A stretch of 64,000 nucleotides of DNA, from assembly GCF_003369915.1 (NCBI RefSeq), contig NC_046673.1, forward strand, positions 23,737,718-23,801,717. The letters run 5' to 3'. Source of the stretch: Drosophila miranda. Lineage: Eukaryota; Arthropoda; Insecta; Diptera; Drosophilidae. Under the pieces are notes generated by a model. That model searched no databases. It was not told where the DNA came from and saw only the letters and a program-made list of their open reading frames with translations. Each line of letters opens with the position of its first letter. The first letter of the stretch is position 1. Shown one piece after another: positions 21,959 to 34,926 of this stretch. The position numbers and the translations under genes were made by a program.

Positions 21959-24900
21959 TCAGCAGTCTATGTATGGTCTATGCGTCACAGTAGCTGTTGC
22001 CTCCTGGCTTAACATCCTGCCGTTCGGCTATCAATTTCCCTGTTAGGCCTCGCAGAATTCGATTGATTTTCATGTTTTAAACATATATATAATGAAGAAA
22101 AACGCACTTATTTATGTATTTGAGTTTTATTCAAACAAATTGCTTTCATTTGGTTTGCTTTTGTGTTGGTTTGCTGTCGGGGACTGCAGTTCGGACTTCG
22201 GAGACGCTAAAATATACGTGGAACTAAACATACATATGTATATCAGATGAGTTCTCTGCCTTTTTTTTTGTGTGGCATATGTATATGGTAGATATATATA
22301 TATAGTATGTGTACATTGGCAATTGCTTGATATAGTAGATGCAGATGCAAACCATTACAAACTCTCGAAAATCCAACAAAGAACACACCTATACCCATAC
22401 GATTAGTATGCAACCGGAGAGGAGACCTCTGCCGAAATCGAAATCGAACTTTTAGTTTTTTTGTTTCTTTTCTTATACAAACTACTGCCATGGGGGTAGT
22501 AGTACTATCATCTAAACTTACGACTAATACCAATTGATTTATCTTTCAATTTGGTGATTTTGGGGTTGTTGTGTGGTGTATTACAATCCGCCTTTCTTAA
22601 CTATTAATGGAAGGGAAATCCCCCTGGGGTTAGCACGTTTTGGTAAGGTTGTTTTCACATCATTATTTTGCTTTTCGTTCTGTATAGATCGCGTCGGTAT
22701 AGAGAGCCTCTAAGGCTCTGGATCTGGATCTGAATCCTTGGGGATCGATGGATCGCTGGATCGCTGGATCTATGGATCTCTCTCTCTCTGTTTCTCTGTC
22801 TCTTTTTCTGGTCCAGTGCGCTTAGGTGCTAGTAAATAAATGTTTCTTGGTTTTTGTTTAATATTTTTCATATTTTTTTTGTATCATTTTTTTTTAAAGT
22901 TTATTTATCAATTTTTCTGTTTTAATGCCTAAACATCTTTCCTTTATTCATCTCACATCTCTCTCGTTCTTCTTTCTTTATTCTCTCTCTCTCTTTCGAT
23001 CTCGATCGTCTTTACACATTATTTATTATATATAAATTGATATATAATAATTGTGTATATAATTAATTGTTGGTATAATGCAGTCTTTACGGCAAAACAA
23101 AAACAGAATTATGCTATTTTGTTGATTTCTTTCCATCCACACACCATCCATCTTACATTGTTTCATTGTTCTCTCGTCTGTTTAAATACGTAATAATAAT
23201 AAAAAATATATATATACTCATACTCATACTCATACTCGTACTTGTATTGTGGTGTATACTATATAACTATATTTACTTTTTTGTTGTTTCTTTCAAAAGT
23301 GTTCTATATATGAAACCAAATACACATTAGTTAGGCGTGTTCCTCCTTCCTGCTCCTTTATCTGGTGTTCGTTCTACAACTACTTGTGGTCTTTCTCTGT
23401 TGGCTTATTGTTATTACAGAAAATAGCAACACAAAAAATTAGTACGGTTTTTTGTCATACTCGGGGTCGTCATAGCTACATACATAATTCAATAATCATA
23501 AGCATCATTCATCATTCACCACTCATCTGCCGTTCTGCTAAGCATTTCATTTCATTTTCTTTCTTTCATATTTGTCGTGTGTATATAATTAGTTTCGTTC
23601 ATAAATTTCCTATAATCCTAGGCTTTTGTTTTTGTTATTTTCAAAGGCAGTTTAAAGTGTATGTCATATGTCATATATGCACACCTTTCGATAAGAATCT
23701 CAACTTTCTTGTAATATTTGTTGTAATGCCCTTCTATCTTCTATCTCTTCTTCTATCTATCTACACACAGATCGGTTTTGGGGGTATCTCGGGGATCCTT
23801 AGGAGCTTATTCTTCTAGGATTCTAGTTCTTAAATTGCTATATGCATTTTGGCTTAGACATTAGTATTCTGTTTTGTTTTTTTTTGTTTCATTTTCAATT
23901 GGTTAATGGTAGTTGGTTTTTGTGTGTGTTTCGTTCTAACTTAAGATCTACTCTTAGATTCTAGTTTTCAAGCACTTCGATTTTGCAATTGTTTACAACA
24001 TTCCTTCTCTCTACTCGCTACTCGCTAGTCGCTAGTCGCTCCTCCCACTCACATCTCCATCTCGTTCTTTTGCAATTTGTTCCCTAAAGGCATATTCCGA
24101 TGTAAAAACATTTCTATATATATTGTATTGTTAGTTCTTGGTTTTCTTAGCAAATGAAATATGATTTTCTTGATTATGCTTAAGGTAAGGTGTGAACGAT
24201 ATGAAAAGCATAACAACAGAATTATGTATAGTCGTTTTTGGGGGTCTCATATGTCTAAGGTCTCTCGAGGGTGTGATTATGTTGCTTATATAGTATAGAG
24301 AAACTGAGGCAGTTCTTACAAAAATCCTATGCCTAGTTGATCTTCTGATACCCCATGCCCCACACATTCCGTTCCACTCCATTCCATCACGTTCCATTCC
24401 AACAAATGTATTCGGGAGGGTGCTGCGAGTTCTATTTCAATGATTGATTGATTGTACAATTGGCTAGTGGATTGCTTTTCTCTTCATTCGTTTGTTTCTT
24501 TTTTGTCTACACTGCTTTACGGTTTTACTGCTTAACTGGTAACTGCTTGTCGAAGGCTGAAGGCACGACATAATCGCATTTCAAAAAAAAAAAAATAAAA
24601 TGCTATTTACAGGACTACTTATGGTGGTGGTTTACAGCGGCAGCGGCGGCGGCGGCGGCGGGGCTGCCGGCCTGTCATGAGTATTGGTTTTATTTTATTA
24701 TGCGTTTGCTTTTTTTTTGCTGTCGACTGCTGGCTTTGGCTCTGCTTGCTTTTGTGTTATTTGTGTGTTTCTTACACTGCTCGAAAGAACATGATAGATC
24801 CTTATTTTGCTTTGTTTTATTATTGCTAACGATTCGTATTTGTTGGTTTGCTTTTCGTTTGTTTGTCTTCACTTAATTATAGTATGTATATATGTGTACG

Positions 24901-25572
24901 TATGCATGTTGTGTGTGGATGTGTGTGTGTGTGTGTGTGTGCATGCTTCAACTAAATGTATGCATGCTTTTTGCTTTCTCATTTCTCAATTTGTTAACAA
25001 CACAGGAACAAGTTTCTAAAATCTACACTTAAGTTGGTTTTTGCATTATAAATAAGAAAAAATATATATCGATAAATATGTCTGGTTATCGATCAATATA
25101 TGTATATTGATGTGTGTTTGTGTGTTTGTGTATCTGTGTTTTGGGATACCTATGCGATAATAGTTTTAAGAGGAGAAAAAAAACTTATTATATTAAGAAT
25201 AAACACTTAGAATTATCGTCCGCCATCGGTAATTGGTAATCGATAGTCGGTAGTCGGTAGTCGGTAATCGGTAATCGGTAATCGTCATCTGTGTGTAAGG
25301 CTATCATGATAATTGTTTTTGTTTCCTTTCATTTTGTGTGTGTGTTTGTGTTTTTGTGTTTCGTGTGTGTATGCAATGTATAAAGTATATGTGTGTGTAT
25401 ATAGTATAATTCGTGTGTGTGTGTGTGTGTTACAAATAATTACAAATATTACTATACTATAGTTCTATAGCTATAGCATTAGTTCTGCTTGTTATTGGTT
25501 TACAAGTGACCAGATATAGGTGTGTTTCGTATGCTTAAATGTATGTAGCATATAGTAAATATATATATATAT

Positions 25573-25618
<46 letters not shown>

Positions 25619-26972
25619 GTATGTATTATTGTATGCATGTGTGTGTTAATCGAAACATTTGTTGTCTTTCCTACCATAACATCTGAATGTTCGATAGAAG
25701 CTTTCTGCCCTTAAGATTACTTAATTGAACTTAAAGTGAAAACAAAACAATAAAAAAAAATTATATATATTAATATTTTAATTCATATTATTATTTTTGA
25801 AATTAGACTAAATTGTGTGTGTGTTTGGGGGGATCTTCTTCGGAGAAATCTCTTTCGAAGAAGGAAAACAAATCAATTTACCGACGGCCTGACTGACTGA
25901 CTGATGGTTTGATCGTGTGTGTGTGTGTGTGTGTGTGTGAGCGTGTCTCGTGGTGTCTCGTATTTAATTCTTTTGGAAGGCACTTGAGTGCTTCTATTGC
26001 TTGTTTGTTTTTGGATTGGTTTAAGGCTTACAAAATCGTTTTTAAATGTGTGTGTGTGTGTGTGATTAAAGGCACTGAGTGCGCCTTTTACTCCTCTCTA
26101 TACTTCCTATTGCTTATTTTTTAAGGCTGGGGGGGGGGGGGGGGGGGGTGTGTGACTGACTGAATGTTTTCCTTCTTCCACTCACTCTACGTCTCCGTTT
26201 CTCTCTCTCTCTCTTTCTGGCTATATACGATTTATCTGATTCATTTTACAGTATTTTCTTTCATTAGGCGGTGGTTTGTTCAAATATAACTAAATAAAAA
26301 AAAAAAAAAAAAAACCCAGCCATATGGTTGGGGGGGTGGGGGTCTACGTAACTGAATGTCTCTACGTATTACAGAATATAGATTAGAATATAAATCGTAT
26401 ATTGCCTTTTTGAAATTTAATTCTATATCTAGGATGATTTTACTTGTGGGTTGCGCATGGTACGTGCAATACCATTCTCTGATCTCTGTTTTTCTTGTGG
26501 GATTGTGTGTTGTTGATTGGGGGATGAAATTACACATAAATCTGCAAAAGAAGATGGTGAGCACATGGATGCCAATTGGAGGAGCGACGGGGGCAAGAAC
26601 TCACCTTAGTATTAAATTTTTGGCTCTTGTTTTAGTCGCGATTCTCGTTCTGCGTTTGTGTTCTCCGTTTCCTTCCTTCGTTTAAATGCAGAGAACAACA
26701 CAAGACATGAATCGAATCGAATCGAAAATGAAGTTCAAGAAACACCGAAAGAAACGATCCCATCCTTTTCTTTTCTTTCGGTCTCTGTGTTTTTCTGTTC
26801 GTTTTTGTGTTGTTGTATTTTGTTTGGCTTTGCTCTAATTTCTATATATTTTGGCATAGGCAACGACGATATATTGTTCCTCTCTCCCTCTCTCACTATC
26901 TCTTTCCCTTTGTCTCTCTCTCGTTTCTTCATCTCCGTCTGTGTCTCTGGTCAATCACTCAATCATCCCACA
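21959..26972 (-). other. Probable long Trf2 3'UTR, low-complexity
   Basis: About 5 kb follow the Trf2 stop codon on the minus strand with no credible ORF on either strand. The minus-strand AATAAA nearest the left end is TTTATT in plus sense near 22119, which would give a 3'UTR of about 4.85 kb ending close to the convergent membrane-protein gene. It is rich in microsatellites: (GT)n at about 24916-24940, 25418-25429, 25916-25938 and 26048-26062; (AT)n at 25560-25610; a run of about 19 G at 26129-26147; and about 19 A near 26295-26315. The 3'UTR assignment is inferred from position only. Confidence 0.45.
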
Positions 26973-29900
26973 TCATGGCCAGCCCATATCAATATCCAAA
27001 TCCGAGTTGCTGCTCAACTGCCGCTCCCTCTTGATCGCCGCTAGGGTGACGGCAGAAGCAGAAGCAGCAGAGCCACCAGCAACGTTGGCTGTGGCTGTGG
27101 CAGTGGCATTGACGGCGGTAGCGATGCTACCACTGGAGGCAGCGGTGAATGCGGCCAGAGCATTGCGATTCAGTGGCTTAATGCAGCTCTGCTTGATCTT
27201 GATAATCGTCCCCGTGGCTGGGATCATTGTGCGTGCGGCCATCAGGCCAAATGGCCTGCTGCCACTGATCGTCCCAATGGGCGTTAGCGATGAGAGCGGC
27301 AGAATGGGGCCCGTAATGGTGGTGGCGGATGCGCTGGTGGTGCTGATAGTGGTGGTGGATTGGATGGCGGGATTTGATGAGGAGGAGGCGGTGGAGGAGG
27401 CGATGGAGCTCGTCGATGTCGATGTCGTTGTCTTGCCCGCCGCCACTAATTTGGGATCGTTGTAGCGCGGCCGCTTGTTCTGCAGCTTGGTGGCCCAGCA
27501 CTCGGTGGCCCGGCGGCGGGCATTGGCACAGATATTGTCGCCCGGGGGCGACCTGGGTTTCGAATGGGGAAACAGCCCTGCCTCCGACTTGTCCCTGGGG
27601 AAGGGTATATGGCGGCGCTCCTCCTGCGTCTGACTCGACAGCTGGCGATACGATTCGATCTGCTTCAGCCGCTGCACATTGCAGACCGCTGCATTAACCA
27701 GATCCCCAGCCGCACTGCCAGGTATTGACTTGCTATGGGCAGCGGTGGCATTCACCAAGATATCGCTGCGCGACTGTGTCTTCGACTGCGTGAGGATCTG
27801 ATCCTGCAGTACCCGGGTTTCGCTGGCATCGGTGATGGTGCTGGCGGTACTGGCGGCGGCGGGGGTGCCAGTTATTCCGGCATTTTTGTTCTGCTTAGCC
27901 CTTAAATGCTGCAGCTCCTCAGGCGATCGCTGCTTGCGGAACTCATGGACCAGTGGATAGATATGCTGTATGGCGGATTCAACATCATTCACGCTGGCGG
28001 CTGTAATACGGATAAGGTTTAATCTCAAGCGAGAGAGCCAACGCCAACGCCAACGCCAAAGCCAAAGCCAAAGATAGACTCACCTGTCACTGTAACGCTT
28101 CCCGTGGAGAAGATCTTCAGCGTGGCCTTTGGCATTTTCATCTTGTAAGTGACACCCGGATGCAACTCCGGCTCGTAGCTGGCGTTGTCCCGATGCTTCT
28201 CCGAGAAGTTGACAATCTTAATGGCCCAGGGCATGCTGCAGGTACCCAGAACATTCACGATGCGAAAGTTCTGGAAGCGTGTGGGAAAACCGAGTTTACC
28301 CAGGCACCGGGCGTACCGTCTGGCTGCCACCTTGGCCTTTGAAACGAATAAAGAATTGAGATTTGATAAGGGACTTGCTCGGCAGTTGCTGCATTCCGTT
28401 GGGTTGCACCTACCATTATCTCAGAGGTGGCCCCTGTGCAGGTGATCCTGCCCGATGACCAAATGGAGGCCGTCGTATAGGGACGTCGCAGCTTCATGGT
28501 TACCATTCCGTTCTCCCTGCGATACTCCACATTGCAGCCGCGCAACGCAATGTCCCTTAGCTTGAGGTGGCATCGCACGCTGAACGAGCACACCACATTG
28601 TTGATCACAATGTCCAGCTCTGGGTCGTCTGCCTCTGCTGCTGCTGCCTGTTGCTGGTTTCTGAGCAGCGCCAATGGTGCATCTGAGACAGGAGCAGCTT
28701 CTATTGGCTCTGCTGCTGCTGCCGGTGCCACTGCCGGTGGTGTCTGTGCTGCTGCTGCTGTGGCCTCCGTCTTGGTAATCACATCTGGTTTGATCACAGT
28801 AAGGGACTCCAGCAGCATATCTTGTTGCTCCGTTTTGATGCGCATCCCATTGGGAACGAAAGCCGCCACTCTGCCATTCGCGTGGAGATCGCCATTGGCT
28901 GTTGCCTTCCGCTGCAGCAGCTGCTGCTGCTGCTGGGGCTGCTGGTGCTGTTGGTGCTGCTGCTGGTGCACCATCGTGGTCGTGCTGGCGGTGGCCGATT
29001 TGCTAAACTGCGAAAAGTATCGCACGCCCCCGCCAGTGGCCGAGGCACCGGCCGGTCCAGACGCCGCCTTGAGGCCGCCATTCAGATTGGCCATCGGTAT
29101 GCTAACCATTTCGTTTTGCATCAGCGACGAACAGGAGGATGCTGTGTGTGGGAATGTCGTCGACGAGGTCGTCGTGGTGCTGGTGCTGGTGCTGCTGTTG
29201 CTGTTGTACTCGGGCAGATAGAGATCTCCGAACAGGGGATGGCTGTAGACGGCTTCAGTGTGCAGATTCTGGTGTTGCATGAATCTCTCCCTCTGCCGCT
29301 TTAGCTCCAGCTCCAACTTCTCCTCCTGGCGCTTCTCTAGCTCCCTCTCCTTTTTTATCTGCCTGATCACGTCGAGTCTCTGCCGCCGCTCGTCTTCCTT
29401 CAGTTGGTCTTTCTGCCCTCGCTTTCTCAACACCGCTTGCCGCTCTATTTCTCGATCCCTTTCCTCCTTTGTGCGAAGCCACTTCGCCTCCGAGTCCTTC
29501 TGCACCTTGATTTGGTGCTCAATGTCCTTCCTCAGCGTCGCCAATTGTTTCGCGGCCTTGGCCTCGTCCTGCTGTCTCTTCCTGAGCCTCTCCTTACAGA
29601 GCCACTGCTGCTCTTGGGCTCGCGCCTGCTGCCTTTGCCACTGCTGGCAGCGCGCTAGCTCCCGCAAGTGCTCCTGATGGCGTAGGGCTCGCTCTGCGTC
29701 CCGCTGCTTCGTCTCCTTGGTGCGCAGGTCGAGCACCCGCAAGATCTCTGTTCCGTGCCCTCCGGCCTTCTTCTTCACGCGAAGGTCTAGCAGCTTTGGT
29801 ATCGTTAGATATTCTAGCGATTTAGCCGCCTTGGTAGACTCCTTCTCTCCGTTCTGGTCGTCGGGATCTCGCTTACTGTAGGTTATAAGGCCGGTCGTTG

Positions 29901-30435
29901 GGCTCAAGCATTCGTAGAGGACCTCCGGATGGACTTCTTTTTCCTGTGCTTCGTTTGAAGACACGTGTTCCAATCCCACTCCAATATCGTAGATCGGTGG
30001 AGAGCCACGTTCCCCTGCTCCTCCTCCTCGCTGGCTTCCTCCTTCGCTTCTCGTCGGTGGCTCGCTGGCTCCGTCGTTCACTAGAGAAGAACTCCCTGAA
30101 GGAGGCCGGCCTTGACAGACGCTCGGACTGGCGGTACCTTTAATGCAAAAACAAACAACAAATGGGATGTTATATTAATCTATGGGATGTTCTTGAATGT
30201 ACTTTTTTCTTACCGTTTGCCGGGCTAGTGCCTGGTCCCGAAACGTTATCCCGTCTGCAAGAGTTGGTTGCCGATTAATATTCTTGTTTTTGTTATGGTT
30301 TTTTGTTGCGGTTTTCTAATTATTTCTACGACTGTGTGTGGATCTGTAGCGTGTGGATCTGTGGCCTCTGGCTATCTGTCTGTGTGAGTGTCTCGTCTCT
30401 CTCTTTCGTTTGCTCTCTACTTACGAATCGGCCAT
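26973..30435 (-). CDS. Trf2: TBP-related factor 2 (TLF)
   Basis: Coding exons 30435-30425, 30254-30214, 30137-28414, 28336-28084 and 28000-26973 join in frame to give about 1,018 residues. The start exon contributes only 11 coding bases (ATG GCC GAT TC). Order: a Ser/Gly-rich N-terminus; a long charged Arg/Glu/Gln-rich coiled coil (about residues 130-310); Gln- and Ala-rich spacers; the bipartite TBP-like core, starting DPELDIVINNVVCSFSVRCH and including IWSSGRITCTGATSE, SYEPELHPGV and ATLKIFSTGSVTVT; then a 300-residue Ser/Thr/Ala-rich tail. These core words match animal TLF/TBPL1 rather than TBP. TRF2 replaces TBP at TATA-less promoters (DRE/DREF-linked, histone H1, ribosomal protein genes). 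Methionines near MVSIPMANLNGG lie about 655-660 residues from the C-terminus and could start the known short isoform (about 630 residues in melanogaster). The 1,715-residue melanogaster long form is larger than what I can assemble, so further 5' coding exons may be missed. Confidence 0.93.
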
Positions 30436-33400
30436 ATTGACAATGTTTCTTGTTTCTTGAATATTAAATATCTTGAATCTTGAACCTTAGGCATCTATTT
30501 CTCCCCCTTGAACTTATACTTTGTTTGTTGCTTGGATTTTGTTTGTTTTCTGTTTTCTTTTGTATATAAGGCCAAAAGCGTTCAATATAATAATAATAGT
30601 CGGTATCCGGTTGTGTGTTTGTCCGAAAATACTTTGCTTTTGTTTGTTTAAATTTTCAATTAAGTTTTCAATCACTTTTTTTGTGGTGGTGTGTGTGAGT
30701 GTGATGTGTGTGTATGGGTTTTTGTCTCTCGTGGTTTTATGTTTTTTTGTTGTTGTTGTTGTTAAACTATTGGTATTATGATTAATTCTAGTCTTTCTTC
30801 TCCTGGGGTTTTTTTGTTGTTGTTTATCTGTAGAGTTGTTGTTCCTTTTAGCAGTCTGCAAGTAGATCAATAGATAGTAGAGCCGAAAATGTATTGTTTA
30901 GTTGTTTGCTTGATTAATAAATTAATTAGTTACTGCTTTCCGAAGCGCCCCCCGGCAGCAAAGCAGCAAAGGAAATTCTGAAAGTCACATATTTTGACAG
31001 ATTATTGGTCAAAATCGTTTGATGGTCCGTCAGGTCAATCGTTTTATCGTATCGATATCCTGTCATCTGCCACCTGACATCAGTGTCGCCTGTCAACACT
31101 GTAATGTTACTGCAATTGCAGCAGTGCAAGCTGTTAACAGTGCTTTTAAGCCAGAAGCGGCTGTGAGCTGTGGGCTGTTAATAACAGCTGCGTACGCTGT
31201 AAGCCTCTGTTTAACAGAAAGCTGGGGGGGTAGAGTTGGGGGTATAATTATATTTCACTCGAAAATACAGCTCGGTAATCTGCATTAGCTATTTAGTGCG
31301 GGACAGTTTTGTCGCCTGTTCAAAGCGCAGAGAGCGGGCTTGAATAACATAATGTACATACATACTGTTAACAACTGCTAGGATCGTCAGCTGATGAGGG
31401 GGCGTGGGGCGGGGTGTTTTTGGGAGTTGCAGGCGCCACACATCAGCAGCTTCTCGGTCAAGGACGCACATTCGAAAAACTGGCACGCACACACATTGAA
31501 ACACACACACACACACACACTGCCAATTGGGCACAGCGTCGACGCAGCAGCGACGCAGCAGCAGTCACCGTCATTCAAGCATCAACAAATCAAACAATTG
31601 CATGCACGCAAAGTGGATTAATTAAAGGTGAGGCCCTCGCCCCACACTATTTGCTTCAAACAGGATGAATGTCGCACCTTGCAACAAAATGCACCCTGGC
31701 ATTGCTTGTGCTGCTACACACTGGCCATCTCGTTTGCTCTGGCAGCGGCAGCGGCATAGCAGAAGAAGCAGTGCAAAGCAAAGCAGTGCAACTGCAACAG
31801 CAGCAGAAACAGACTCAGAGGCTGTGCTATTTTTGGAGCAATGTGCAAATTAAATTGTTATTGTAAATTAGCAAATTGCCATAAATTAAAAGATTATACA
31901 CACACAAACACACGCACACACATACATATGGCACGGACGGAAATATTATTTCTCTGGCCGAGTAGCGAGAGATGGGACCTCGACCCGGATTCCCTGGCAT
32001 CTAGGACAACAAATCATTAAAAAAAAAACCAAAAAAAAAAAACAAGAGAGAACACACGACTACGACTATACATAACATATGTACATATAGGAGCCGATAT
32101 ATGAAGAACGACTATGGTGGCAGGGAGATGCAACTAGTGTTCTATATATGAATGAACTGCTTGTTGCTCTCAGCTGATTACAACATCCAGTGTTGTACAA
32201 TTATCTGTGTTTTTTTACACAGTGCGAAAAAGTCAAGGTTTTTCCACTCCCCCATGAAAAGTGCAGTCCCCAATCCCCCTCTAGACATATCCGGTGCCTC
32301 TCTGGCAATAGAATTTTTATGTCAGTAAATTCTCATAATTCCACGAACACTTTCCGGTTGCAAGTTCGACACCCAGAGAGAGGGAGAGAGAGACAGATAA
32401 CAAATATATCATAAGCTGTTGTTGTTGTTGTTGGGCCGCTTGGCCGGATGTATTTATGTACAGACGATGTAGATTGTGTCTCACGCCCCCACACCCCAAC
32501 AACTGCAGATCGCTTTACAGTGATTCATTGTGAAAATCCAGTAATACGATACAGAATTAATGGGGAATCGTCAAGAGATTAAACTCTCCAATTATAGGGA
32601 AAATAAACATTCTATACGGAATCAATTCTGGGTCGTTATTATCACTCTGTTTATGTTCTAAAAGTGAGGGTATTCCATACAACGCCTGTCATTCGTATAC
32701 GAAATGAAAGTGAAAGATGCCGACGACGACGACGCCGACGCATATCTATACCCGAAGAGTGTTCTTCGTGCGCGTGGGTGTGGGTGTTGTCTGTGTCTCC
32801 AGTTTCTAGGTGACCTACAAAAGCAGAAATTTTGACTCTATTTTAGTTTTCACACACATTTTCCCTGGATAAACACTTTTATTTTGCGCAAAATAAAGAA
32901 TTTTTTTTTTATAATGAATCAAATATCAGAAAAAACCAAATGATTTGCTGATTGTGCTTTTTCGTATTTGTATCTAAAGATGATACCATTTGGAGCTTTA
33001 GATACCTATGGATATTACCATTTCGGAGGGTATCTCATGGAGGAAGGCCAGGACGAAAGCCTACGAGAGAGCTGCCCTTTTGGCACAGGTGCGTCATCGC
33101 GTAGACCACACCATACCAGTGTGTGCACGTAGCGTACTGCATACATGTGCGATTTGTGTCAGTATTGCCCCTCCTCAAATGACGCAGACACATTTTTTGA
33201 GACGCTTTGTTTGGGCCACGGCTCACGGCATCGGCATCGGAATCGTTGGCTATTTTTAACAGCTCGACAACAGCGCGGGTCAAAAATAGGAAGCTATAAA
33301 ATCGAGCGAGAGAACACAGGGAACACACAAATGCACAATAAATGCAAATAATGCTGCGCCGTCGTCCATTGCTTGAATTTCAATAAACGAGGAATCGAAT

Positions 33401-33970
33401 TCAAATTCGAATTCGAGTACTAAATATCTTAAAAATGTACCCACAAAAAATCCTACAAAGCATTCGATGATTTCACCCAAATGTTTTTGTGTTGAAATCG
33501 AAATTAAAATCATTCTAGCAATGCATCCATGGGGGCAGGAATTCTGATAATGCTTCAAATAATAAAAATAAACATACATATGTACTACATGCAGGCGAAC
33601 AATTTTAAACGAAATTGAATTTAAAATTCACGCAGAGACCGAGACAGTAACAGAGCCAGAGCCAGAGCCAGAGACCCCTAGATATGTCCGTCCACACGGG
33701 GGTAAATACATATGGTACATACATACATATAATGTTCTCGTATCGTATGGTAAATGCAGTTCATTAACCCAAGAGGCGCGACATCCACACAAAACCCAGA
33801 GGAGACAAAGGTGCGCGAAGAAGCCAAGAGGGGAAAAATGTGTGAAAAAACGAAAACGGAGGCAGACACACACGCAAAAGGCACAACAAAAAAAAGAACT
33901 AAAAGAAAACCGTGTAGGATAACCGCTAAAACGTCATAAATCGTACATTTTATAACGAACGCATCATGCG

Positions 33971-34275
33971 GCAGCACCCCTCGGTTGTTTTTGCAATGGG
34001 ATCCCAGGAGGCTAGACCTTCCAAGTAATGTACGTATACCCCTTGGGATAAAGCTCTACAATTATCAGCGAGGGCACAATGTATCACGTGTCTTGCAGCA
34101 GCGCCCCTCGCTCGCCCTACTGATGTGTTATCAGAGATTCTAGATCCTTCGAAATATAATATATACATAGATAGATAGATTTTAATCGAACGGAATGCCA
34201 AAAGCAGCAGCGCTCCTCGGTTGGTTCTTGGATATTCCCTGGGACATATGGCCCTACAATTATCAGCGCGGGTAC
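33971..34275. repeat. Three-copy local repeat of unknown nature
   Basis: Copies at about 33971-34075 and 34204-34275, plus a shorter one at 34096-34140, each begin GCAGC(A/G)C-CCTCG and end near CTAC..TTATCAG. The first two also share (C/T)CC(T)TGGGA(C/T)A(A/T)A in the middle and end CTACAATTATCAGCG followed by (A/C)GGG. Spacing between left and right words differs between copies (about 80, 25 and 45 nt). Pairing of the two words gives only short stems, so a microRNA cluster is not supported. Confidence 0.5.
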
Positions 34276-34814
34276 ACGAACTCTGTTCAACGCGAGAGGA
34301 AGACAGACGGAGAGTAGCAGAGAATGGGTGTATGGGTGTATTAAACAAAAGGCGTTATACTAATATTAATAATTGAAGGCAGGCAACAATAAAGAGCGGC
34401 CGAGAGACGCAAATGAACTGCGAAATTCAGGTTCAAGGCCGCCACAGCAACGACGACGACAACAACAACAACGACAACAACGACGACGACGACGACGACT
34501 GTTTGCCCACCCATTCGTCGGGTATGGTTTTTATTGGTTTATTTCTACCGTGTTCTGTTGATTTTTGGCCGCTGGCTCGGTCGTTTCATTATTTGAATAA
34601 ATCTATGAGAAGGCTGAACGCGAACTTTGTCGCACATTAAATATATGTATGTATTATTATAAACATTTTGTTGTAGGCACACACCCTACCCTACCCGCAT
34701 GATGCCTCATAATTGGCATTAAAAACCAATCAAGGCATTTCCTCAAAACTTATTGTAGCCCCGATATCTCTTCCGATATACCAGGAATATATCTACAAGT
34801 AAATATAGGAGGTG

Positions 34815-34815
<1 letters not shown>

Positions 34816-34884
<69 letters not shown>

Positions 34885-34926
34885 ATCTCTATCTCTATCT
34901 CTATCTCTATCTCTATCTCTATCTAT
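34816..34926. repeat. Compound (CT)n / (CTATCT)n microsatellite
   Basis: About 60 bases of pure CT are followed by about eight CTATCT hexamers and then GTGTGG repeats. On the minus strand this is a long GA tract, a potential GAGA-factor binding platform within the Trf2 5' region. Confidence 0.8.

Noticed and set aside
22243-26564. Several 60-100 residue ORFs in the Trf2 downstream region
   Set aside because: They are translations of GT/AT microsatellites (Cys-Val and Tyr-Ile repeats) without any coding features.
31629-31662. A spliced small secreted-peptide gene
   Set aside because: The GTGAGG..AACAG pair would define an intron of about 35 nt, below the usual Drosophila minimum of about 50.
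33971-34275. MicroRNA cluster
   Set aside because: The repeated words pair over only 5-6 bases, and arm spacing differs between copies, so no consistent precursor hairpin exists.
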